Shown in pieces: positions 18,440-25,336 of a DNA stretch of 55,764 bases; position 1 is the first letter of the stretch, and every line of letters starts with the position of its first letter. Source of the DNA: an uncultured Oscillospiraceae bacterium (GTDB taxonomy: Bacteria; Bacillota; Clostridia; Oscillospirales; Ruminococcaceae); NCBI GenBank assembly GCA_934462925.1, contig CAKSIT010000017.1, positions 1-55,764 of the forward strand, read 5' to 3'. The position numbers and the translations under genes were made by a program. The notes under the pieces are model-generated. The model was not told where the DNA came from. It made no database searches and saw only the letters and a program-made list of their open reading frames with translations.

Positions 18440-18460
18440 GACATAAAGTGCGAAAAAAAA

Positions 18461-18522
18461 GGCGGGATATAACAGACTGTAGTATCTGAGGATATTATAC
18501 GGCGTGTTAGTCCTGCCGTTTT
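18461..18522 (+). terminator. Possible long-stem terminator after serS
   Basis: GGCGGGATATAACA (from 18461) pairs imperfectly with TGTTAGTCCTGCC (18505-18517), followed by GTTTTC. The loop is about 30 bases long. It lies between serS and the ABC exporter genes. Confidence 0.45.
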
Positions 18523-18556
18523 CACAATACAGACAAAAGAACGGAGTATAAACCAC

Positions 18557-19258
18557 ATGGCATACGTATCACTTAAGGACGTTTACAAGCGCTATCACAT
18601 GGGCGAGGTGACGATAAACGCCGCGGACGGCATGACGTTCGACATAGAAAAGGGCGAGTTTGTTATAATCGTTGGACCTAGCGGTTCGGGAAAAACAACG
18701 GTGCTTAATATGCTGGGCGGCATGGACACCTGCGACGAGGGCGAGATTTCCGTTGACGGAAAGCGCGTTGACGGCCTGAACAGAAAGCAGCTTACCGAAT
18801 ACCGCCGATACGATATCGGGTTTATATTCCAGTTCTATAACCTTTTGCCCAACCTTACCGCAAAGGAGAACGTAGAGCTTGCCGCGCAGACAACGCGCGA
18901 CTTTATCCCCGCGGCGGAGATACTTGCAAAGGTAGGGCTTGCGGAGCGCCTGCAAAACTTCCCCGCGCAGCTTTCGGGCGGCGAGCAGCAGCGCGTTTCG
19001 ATAGCGCGCGCACTTTCCAAAAAGCCAAAGCTGCTGCTTTGCGACGAGCCCACGGGCGCGCTCGACTACAACACGGGCAAGATGATACTTAAGCTTTTGC
19101 AGGACACCTGCCGCAGCGACGGAATGACGGTAGTGCTTGTAACGCACAACTCAGCGATAGCGCCGATGGCGGACAGGGTAATACGCATAAAGAACAGCAG
19201 GGTGGCTGAAATAATCATGAACGAAGCCCCGACTCCCGTCGAGCAGATAGAGTGGTAA
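18557..19258 (+). CDS. ABC transporter ATP-binding protein (MacB/LolD type)
   Basis: The 233-aa ATPase has Walker [10 protein letters not shown] near residue 40, signature LSGGEQQR near 139, Walker [13 protein letters not shown] near 158 and the switch histidine in VTHN near 196. This size and sequence type pairs with FtsX-like permeases, which work by mechanotransmission rather than substrate tunnelling. The next gene, 12 bases downstream, is such a permease. The exported or handled substrate cannot be read from the sequence. Confidence 0.93.
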   Translation: MAYVSLKDVYKRYHMGEVTINAADGMTFDIEKGEFVIIVGPSGSGKTTVLNMLGGMDTCDEGEISVDGKRVDGLNRKQLTEYRRYDIGFIFQFYNLLPNLTAKENVELAAQTTRDFIPAAEILAKVGLAERLQNFPAQLSGGEQQRVSIARALSKKPKLLLCDEPTGALDYNTGKMILKLLQDTCRSDGMTVVLVTHNSAIAPMADRVIRIKNSRVAEIIMNEAPTPVEQIEW

Positions 19259-19270
19259 AGGGGTAGAGTC

Positions 19271-22200
19271 TTGAAAGCAATAAATAAGAACATTTTCAGG
19301 GAGATATCCCACACCAAAAGCAGATTTTTGTCGCTCTTTACGATATGCGCGATAGGCGTCGGCTTTTTCAGCGGCGTGCGCGCAACGGGCGGCGACATGA
19401 AGCGCACCGCGGACGATTACTACGACGAACACAGGCTTTTCGACCTGCGCGTGCTTTCAACGTTCGGGCTGACCGACGGCGACGTTGAGGCGATAAATGC
19501 GCTTGGCGGAGTGCAGGCGTACCCGTCGAAATACACCGACCTTGCGCTTTACAAGGACGAGGCGGAGTACATAACCCGCGTTTACTCAATGAACAGCGGC
19601 GAGGTAAACGCCATAGACCTAAAAGAGGGCAGAATGTCCGAAGCGGACGACGAGTGCCTTATAAGCATAAACAAGCTGCGCGAGGGCATAGGAATAGGCG
19701 ACACGATAAGGCTCTCGGACATATCGGGCGCGGACGAGTTCCCGCTTGAACGCACGGAATACAAGATAGTAGGCACGTACGACACGCCTATGTATATCTC
19801 AATAACGCAGCGCGGCAGCACAAATATCGGCGACGGCGCGATAGACGCGTTCCTGCTTGTTACGGAGAGTAATTTTAAGCAGGAAGTATACACGGAGATA
19901 TACGTAACGTCGGACGAGCTGAGAGCAATGCAGAGCTATTCTACCGAGTACGAGAGCCTGCGCGACGAGATATCCGAGGGGCTTGAAGCGCTCGGTCACG
20001 ACCGCAGCGACATACGCTACGACGAGGTAGTGGGCGAGGCTCTTGACGAGATAGCCGACGGCGAGCGCGAGCTTGAGCAGGCGCGCAAGGACGGCGAAAA
20101 GGAGCTTGCCGACGCAAAGCAGAAGCTTTCGGACGCGGCAGCGGAAATAGCCGACGGCGAAAAGCAGCTTGAAGAAGCGCGCACGCAGCTTGACGAGGGC
20201 TGGGCGAGCCTTTCCGAAAACGAGCAGAAGCTAAAGGACGCCCGCGCGCAGTTAGACGAGGCAAAGCGGCAGGTAGACGAGGGCGGGCAGCAGCTCAATG
20301 AAGCGCGCGCTCAGCTTGACGAAAGCAAACAGGAGCTTGACGAGGGTCAGCGGCAGCTTGACGAAAAGAGCGCGGAGCTTGCAGCGGGCAAAACGCAGCT
20401 CGAGCAGGCGCGCGTTCAATATAACGAGGGCAAGGCGCAGTACGAGCAGGCAAAGGCGCAGTATGACGAGGGCAAGAGCCGGCTTGAGCAGTCCGAGGGC
20501 GAGCTTGCAGCGGCGGAAAGCAGCCTTGAACAGGCGGAGCTGTTATACGGCAAGGATAATCCGCTGATGATTCAACAGCGAGGAGAGCTTGAAGCGGCGA
20601 AAACGCAGCTTGCGCAGAAGCGAACCGAGCTAGAACAGGCGGGCGCAATGCTCGAACAGACGAGCGCGCAGCTTGACGAAGCGGAAAAGCAGCTTGCCGA
20701 AAACGAAGCAAAGCTTGCAGAGGGCGAAGCGCAGATAACTGCCGCGCAGGCGCAGCTTGACGAGGGGCGCGCGCAGTACGAGAGCGGATACGCGCAGTAC
20801 GAACAGGCGCTTGCCGATTACGAAAAGGGCAGGGCGGAGTATCTTGACGGAGAAAAGGAATATGAGGACGGCTTATCGCAGCTCAACGAGGGCAGAAAGC
20901 AGCTCGAGGAGGGTCAGGCGCAATATGACGAGGGCAGCGCGACTCTTGCAGAAAAGCGCGAGGAATATAACAAGGGCGCTGCGGACTACGAGGAGGGCGT
21001 AAAGCAGCTTGCAGACGCAAGGGAGCAGTACGCCGAGGGTCTTGCGGACTATAACGACGGCGAGGAAACGTTCCGCACGGAAATAGCGGACGCTGAGAAA
21101 AAGCTTGCGGACGCGCGCCGCGAGGTAGAGGACGCGGGAGAAGCAAAGTGGTACGTTTTCACGCGGGACGACAACGTAGGCTACGCTGAATACGAGAGCA
21201 ACTCGCAGCGTATTGACAGGATAGCCGCGATATTTCCGGTGTTCTTTTTGCTTGTGGCGGCGCTTGTGTGCCTTACTACCATGTCGCGCATGGTTGAGGA
21301 GCAGCGCACGCAGACGGGTACGCTTAAGGCGCTTGGCTACTCAAACGGCGCGGTAATGCGGCACTACATGAGCTACGCTGTGTCCGCGGCAGCGGCGGGA
21401 AGTATTGTCGGAGCGTTTATAGGGTGCTTTATATTCCCGTTTGTAATAATATACGCGTATTCCATGATGTATAATATCACAAAAATACACTTTCTGTTAT
21501 CACCGTGGAATATTCTGATGTCAGTAGGCTCAATGGTGGCGGCTATCTCGCTCACGGTTTTCTTCTCGTGCAAAAAGTCGCTCGCGGAAACGCCCGCCTC
21601 GCTCATGCGCCCCAAAGCGCCCAAAGCGGGTAAGCGCGTGTTCCTGGAGCGAATAGGCTTCATCTGGAACAACATGGGCTTCTTTGGCAAGGTATCGGGC
21701 AGAAACCTGTTCAGATACAAGCGGCGTATGTTTATGACGGTAGTGGGCATAGCGGGCTGCACGGCGCTGTCGCTTACGGGCTTCGGGCTTAAGGACAGCA
21801 TTTCGGATATAGTAGCCTTACAGTATAATAATATATATAAATACAGCGGGTATTTAGCTGTGGAGAGCGACATCACCGAAAGCGGGCTTGAAAGCATATA
21901 CGCGGACCTTACGGATTACGACCCGCAGACCGTCCACACGCGCGCGCTGATAAAGCAGTACAGCACCTCGGGCGCGGGCGGCAGCGCGCAATGCTACGTA
22001 ACGGCGGTAGAGGACGCGGATATATTCGAGGGCATGGTGGACCTGCACGAGCGCAAAACGGGCGAGAAGCTCACGCTTTCCGACGGCGCTGTTATAACCG
22101 AAAAGCTTGCAAAGCTGCTTGGCGTAAGCCGCGGCGACGAGATAACCGTGAAGATATCCGACAGCAGCACCGCAAGCGTATGCGTGGCGGGAATAACCGA

Positions 22201-22819
22201 GCATTACGCGAGCCACTACCTGTACCTAACGCAGGCGCAGTACGAGGAAGCGTTCGGCGCTGCGCCCGAGTACAACATAATCTACTTTGAAAACAACGTT
22301 TCCGACGACGAGGCGGCGCAGGACGCATTCTGCGAGAAAATGCTGAAAAACGACGAGGTACTGAGCGTTATGATGAAGTACGGCGCTTCTGAAACGTTTA
22401 CGGACATGATGAAGATACTTGACCTTGTAATTATAGTGCTTATCGTGTCTGCGGGCGCGTTGGCGTTTGTGGTGCTGTATAATCTCACAAACGTTAATAT
22501 AACAGAGCGTATACGCGAGATAGCAACGCTTAAGGTGCTTGGCTTCTTTGACAAAGAGGTTGCAAGCTACGTTTTCAGGGAGAACATTATACTGTCGGTT
22601 ATGGGCGGACTTGTGGGGCTGCTGCTCGGGCGGTGGCTGTGCGGGTTTGTGGTGACTACGGCGGAAATAGACGAGGTTATGTTCGGCAGGAGCGTGCATT
22701 TCCTGTCGTATATCTGGGCTTTTCTTATTACGGTGGCGTTTTCGCTGCTTATTAACCTGCTTATGACGAGAACGCTCAGGCGCATAAGCATGGTTGAATC
22801 TCTTAAATCCGTTGAGTAA
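19271..22819 (+). CDS. FtsX-family permease with long extracellular coiled coil
   Basis: This 1182-aa protein starts with TTG at 19271 after AAGGGG. A first membrane segment lies near residues 18-38, followed by an extracellular domain. A near-perfect heptad coiled coil follows (about 258-623, units such as QLDEARA or QYDEGKS). It is broken once near 424-437 by YGKDNPLM, which suggests an antiparallel hairpin. Then come three membrane segments (about 655-760), a second FtsX-type half with another extracellular domain, and three terminal membrane segments. It forms an exporter-like complex with the ATPase upstream. The coiled coil also resembles that of YhgE/Pip proteins, but the FtsX halves and the ATPase partner favour the present call. 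Confidence 0.88.
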   Translation: MKAINKNIFREISHTKSRFLSLFTICAIGVGFFSGVRATGGDMKRTADDYYDEHRLFDLRVLSTFGLTDGDVEAINALGGVQAYPSKYTDLALYKDEAEYITRVYSMNSGEVNAIDLKEGRMSEADDECLISINKLREGIGIGDTIRLSDISGADEFPLERTEYKIVGTYDTPMYISITQRGSTNIGDGAIDAFLLVTESNFKQEVYTEIYVTSDELRAMQSYSTEYESLRDEISEGLEALGHDRSDIRYDEVVGEALDEIADGERELEQARKDGEKELADAKQKLSDAAAEIADGEKQLEEARTQLDEGWASLSENEQKLKDARAQLDEAKRQVDEGGQQLNEARAQLDESKQELDEGQRQLDEKSAELAAGKTQLEQARVQYNEGKAQYEQAKAQYDEGKSRLEQSEGELAAAESSLEQAELLYGKDNPLMIQQRGELEAAKTQLAQKRTELEQAGAMLEQTSAQLDEAEKQLAENEAKLAEGEAQITAAQAQLDEGRAQYESGYAQYEQALADYEKGRAEYLDGEKEYEDGLSQLNEGRKQLEEGQAQYDEGSATLAEKREEYNKGAADYEEGVKQLADAREQYAEGLADYNDGEETFRTEIADAEKKLADARREVEDAGEAKWYVFTRDDNVGYAEYESNSQRIDRIAAIFPVFFLLVAALVCLTTMSRMVEEQRTQTGTLKALGYSNGAVMRHYMSYAVSAAAAGSIVGAFIGCFIFPFVIIYAYSMMYNITKIHFLLSPWNILMSVGSMVAAISLTVFFSCKKSLAETPASLMRPKAPKAGKRVFLERIGFIWNNMGFFGKVSGRNLFRYKRRMFMTVVGIAGCTALSLTGFGLKDSISDIVALQYNNIYKYSGYLAVESDITESGLESIYADLTDYDPQTVHTRALIKQYSTSGAGGSAQCYVTAVEDADIFEGMVDLHERKTGEKLTLSDGAVITEKLAKLLGVSRGDEITVKISDSSTASVCVAGITEHYASHYLYLTQAQYEEAFGAAPEYNIIYFENNVSDDEAAQDAFCEKMLKNDEVLSVMMKYGASETFTDMMKILDLVIIVLIVSAGALAFVVLYNLTNVNITERIREIATLKVLGFFDKEVASYVFRENIILSVMGGLVGLLLGRWLCGFVVTTAEIDEVMFGRSVHFLSYIWAFLITVAFSLLINLLMTRTLRRISMVESLKSVE

Positions 22820-22886
22820 CGGGTGTTGAAAGTGCGGTTTTTGTTGAAAGATTCGGAGCGTTCCGAGGCGAACGGGGGAGAAGAAA

Positions 22887-23816
22887 ATGATAGAGAGCAT
22901 AGTAAAGGCAAAGCTGCCTGCGGACGAGGAGCTTAATATCCTGCGCAACAGGCTTACGGGCGGCACGGGCAAAAAGCGCGCGGCGATAGTAACGGGGCTG
23001 CACGGCGACGAGCTTGAGGGACAGTACGTATGCTTTGAGCTGGTGCGCAGGCTCACCGCGGGCATATCCTGCCTTAACGGCACGGTGGACGTTTACCCGT
23101 CTGTAAACCCGCTTGGCATGGAGAGCGTAACGCGCGCCGTGCCGATGTCGGGGCTTGATATGAACAAGGTGTTCCCGGGGTCTGAAACGGGCGCTATCGC
23201 GGAGCGCGTCGCAGCGGAGCTTGTGCGCGACATAAGCGGCGCGGACGTCTGTATAGACATTCACGCGAGCAATATATTCATACGCGAAGTGCCGCAGGTA
23301 CGCATAAGCGTTGAGAACAGCTCGCACCTGCTGCGCTATGCCAAGCTGCTTAACACCGACTTTGTATGGGTGCACGACTCTAACGCCGTCGGCGAGGGTT
23401 CGCTTTCGCAGACGCTCAACAAAATAGGCGTGCCTACGCTTGTTATAGAAATGGGCGTGGGTCAGCGCATAACAAAGGCGTACTGCGAGCAGCTTATCAG
23501 GGGCATATTCCGCTTATTTTCGGATATGGGCATATGGACGGGCGAAACAGAAACGGTGTCGCACCCCATGGTGTCTACCGACGGCGCTGTAAAAGTGATA
23601 CACGCGGGCGAGAGCGGCATTTTCATTCCGTCCGCAGAGCATAATATGTGGGTAAGCCGCGGGACTGTGATAGGCGAGATAGTAACCCCCGTGAGCGGCA
23701 CTGTGGAGCAGGAGATAACAGCGCCATCGGACGGGCTTATATTCTCCCTGCGCGAGTACCCGATAGTATACGAGGGCAGCGTTATCGCCCGCATACTCAG
23801 CATGGGCGAGGAGTAA
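22887..23816 (+). CDS. Succinylglutamate desuccinylase/aspartoacylase-family zinc hydrolase
   Basis: The 309-aa protein belongs to the M14-like AstE/AspA family. It has the zinc-binding HGDELEG near residue 39, the substrate loop around VNPLGMESVTRAVP near 76, and DIHAS with the second histidine near 128. Members remove acyl groups from amino acids or peptides; the substrate here is unknown. ATG 22887 is preceded by GGGGGAG. It follows the ABC permease by 67 bases and may share its transcript. The C-terminal barrel domain (GTVEQEITAPSDGLIF) is usual for the family. Confidence 0.82.
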   Translation: MIESIVKAKLPADEELNILRNRLTGGTGKKRAAIVTGLHGDELEGQYVCFELVRRLTAGISCLNGTVDVYPSVNPLGMESVTRAVPMSGLDMNKVFPGSETGAIAERVAAELVRDISGADVCIDIHASNIFIREVPQVRISVENSSHLLRYAKLLNTDFVWVHDSNAVGEGSLSQTLNKIGVPTLVIEMGVGQRITKAYCEQLIRGIFRLFSDMGIWTGETETVSHPMVSTDGAVKVIHAGESGIFIPSAEHNMWVSRGTVIGEIVTPVSGTVEQEITAPSDGLIFSLREYPIVYEGSVIARILSMGEE

Positions 23817-23825
23817 TAATTGCTC

Positions 23826-23854
23826 TTGACTAACTCGCAAAAATGTGGTAAAAT
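23826..23854 (+). promoter_or_regulatory. Sigma-A promoter of the DtxR-type regulator
   Basis: TTGACT (23826-23831) and TAAAAT (23849-23854) are 17 bases apart and begin ten bases after the preceding stop. The leader to the next start is about 70 bases. Confidence 0.75.
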
Positions 23855-23929
23855 TGAATCAGAACCGCCATTTTGTCTGCATAGCGGGCAATGACGGCAG
23901 CTTTCACATAATCGGAAAGGCGGCGCTTA

Positions 23930-24316
23930 ATGAAAGACAGAATATTTGAATCAAAGGAAAACTACCTTGAAACCATACTTGTACTATTTAACAGGAACGG
24001 CGAGGTGCGCTCTGTGGACATTGCAACGGAAATGGAGTTCTCAAAGCCGAGCGTAAGCGTTGCCATGAAGAACCTGCGCGAGGAGGGCTGTATCAACGTT
24101 GACAAGAACGGATACATCACCCTTACCGACAAGGGCAGGGAGATAGCGGACAGAGTATACGAGCGCCACGTTCTTTTTACCGACTGGCTTACGTCCATGG
24201 GCGTACCCAAGGACATTGCCGCAGAGGACGCCTGCCGCATAGAACACTGCATAAGCGCGGAGAGCTTCGAGGCGATAAAGGGCTTTGTGCGCAAGTACGG
24301 CGGAGACCTCGTATAA
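23930..24316 (+). CDS. DtxR/MntR-type metal-dependent transcriptional regulator
   Basis: The 128-aa protein has an N-terminal winged helix (ENYLETILVLFNRNGEVRSV, then SKPSVSVAMKNLREEG) and the metal-binding dimerisation part with ERHVLFTDWL and EDACRIEHCIS. It lacks the C-terminal SH3 domain, like MntR. Members repress manganese or iron uptake genes when metal is bound. No metal transporter lies next to it, so its targets are elsewhere. ATG 23930 follows GAAAGGCGG, and a terminator lies right after the gene. Confidence 0.85.
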   Translation: MKDRIFESKENYLETILVLFNRNGEVRSVDIATEMEFSKPSVSVAMKNLREEGCINVDKNGYITLTDKGREIADRVYERHVLFTDWLTSMGVPKDIAAEDACRIEHCISAESFEAIKGFVRKYGGDLV

Positions 24317-24330
24317 TATAACACAATACA

Positions 24331-24362
24331 AAAATACCGCCACATTATACTGGCGGTATTTT
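24331..24362 (+). terminator. Intrinsic terminator after the DtxR-type gene
   Basis: AAAATACCGCCA pairs with TGGCGGTATTTT around an eight-base loop. It is nearly symmetrical and could also act on the other strand. Confidence 0.85.
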
Positions 24363-24379
24363 CAGAGAGGCGGGACGGA

Positions 24380-25228
24380 ATGAAGCTCATATGTCTTATA
24401 GAAAACACAGCGGTAGACGACAAGCTGTATTATGAGGACGGAATGTCGCTTTTTGTGGAATACGAGGGCAAGCACGTTCTTATAGACACAGGGCTTACGG
24501 GCAAGGCTGTAGAAAACGCCCGCCGTATGCGCCTGCCGATAGACGAGCTGGACGCGCTTGTGATAACGCATAACTCCGCAGCGCACATAGGCGGCGTAGA
24601 CGCGGTAATGCGGCTGAACCCCGGTATACCGATATATCTGAGGGCGGGCGCGCAGAACGAGGTTTTCAAGAAGAACGGGCTGTTCAAAACGCCCGTAGGC
24701 GCGGGTAAGGCGTTCTTCAAGAAATACGCAAAGGAGCTTGTGCTGTTCAAGGGCTTCTCGCGGGTGTTCACGGGCTTTTACCTTGCAAGCTGCGAGGACT
24801 TTGACGAAAAGCACATAAACCCCGACAGAAGCTACTGCGTGAGCGACGGAAAAAAGACGAAGCCGTTCGACCACAGCGACGAGAGCTTTGCGGTGATATT
24901 CCCCGAAAAGCGAAAGGCGGACGGGCTAATACTTATCGGCGGGTGCTTTCATTGCGGCGCGGGCAATATGCTTGAAACGGTGCGCCGCCGCTGGTACAAC
25001 ATTCCGATACTGGCGGTAATAGGCGGCTTTCATATGAGCGGCGCGAACCCTAAAACGCTCGGCTGCTCGGCTGAATACGTAGCGTCGCAGGCGCGCGCGC
25101 TTAAAATGAGCGGCGCGGAGCGCATATACGCGTGCCATTGCACGGGCTTTAAGGGCTTCGATACGATGGACGAGATACTCGGCGACAGGCTGATGTATCT
25201 CGGCGGAGGAGAAGCGCTCGAATTTTGA
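24380..25228 (+). CDS. MBL-fold protein with altered metal motif
   Basis: The 282-aa protein resembles the metallo-beta-lactamase-fold group annotated as dihydropterin-phosphate synthase-like hydrolases: LIDTGLTG near residue 34, GCFHCGAGN near 193 and VIGGFHM near 214. The first metal motif, normally (S/T)HxHxDH, reads THNSAAH (about 63-69), so the second histidine and the aspartate are missing. It may bind one metal or none. It starts 17 bases after a terminator and has no strong promoter of its own. ATG 24380 is preceded by GAGAGG. Confidence 0.8.
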   Translation: MKLICLIENTAVDDKLYYEDGMSLFVEYEGKHVLIDTGLTGKAVENARRMRLPIDELDALVITHNSAAHIGGVDAVMRLNPGIPIYLRAGAQNEVFKKNGLFKTPVGAGKAFFKKYAKELVLFKGFSRVFTGFYLASCEDFDEKHINPDRSYCVSDGKKTKPFDHSDESFAVIFPEKRKADGLILIGGCFHCGAGNMLETVRRRWYNIPILAVIGGFHMSGANPKTLGCSAEYVASQARALKMSGAERIYACHCTGFKGFDTMDEILGDRLMYLGGGEALEF

Positions 25229-25236
25229 CATAACAG

Positions 25237-25264
25237 AAGCCGCGCAAAAACTGCGCGGCTTTTC
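25237..25264 (+). terminator. Intrinsic terminator after the MBL-fold gene
   Basis: AAGCCGCGCA and TGCGCGGCTT form a ten-pair stem around AAAAC, followed by TTTT overlap. Confidence 0.87.
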
Positions 25265-25274
25265 CATGCACACA

Positions 25275-25305
25275 GAAAGGCGGACCTTTTTAATGGTCCG
25301 CCTTT
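25275..25305 (-). terminator. Hairpin terminator for the RCC1-repeat gene
   Basis: AAAGGCGGACC pairs with GGTCCGCCTTT around an AT-rich loop. It lies about 30 bases past the stop of the convergent minus-strand gene and ends in TTT on that strand. Confidence 0.7.
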
Positions 25306-25336
25306 CCGCGTTATATAATGGGGGGAAGGAGATGGC

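Noticed and set aside
20041..21140. Tandem short repeats that look CRISPR-like at DNA level
   Set aside because: They encode the heptads of a coiled coil in frame; there are no constant repeats with unique spacers and no cas genes.
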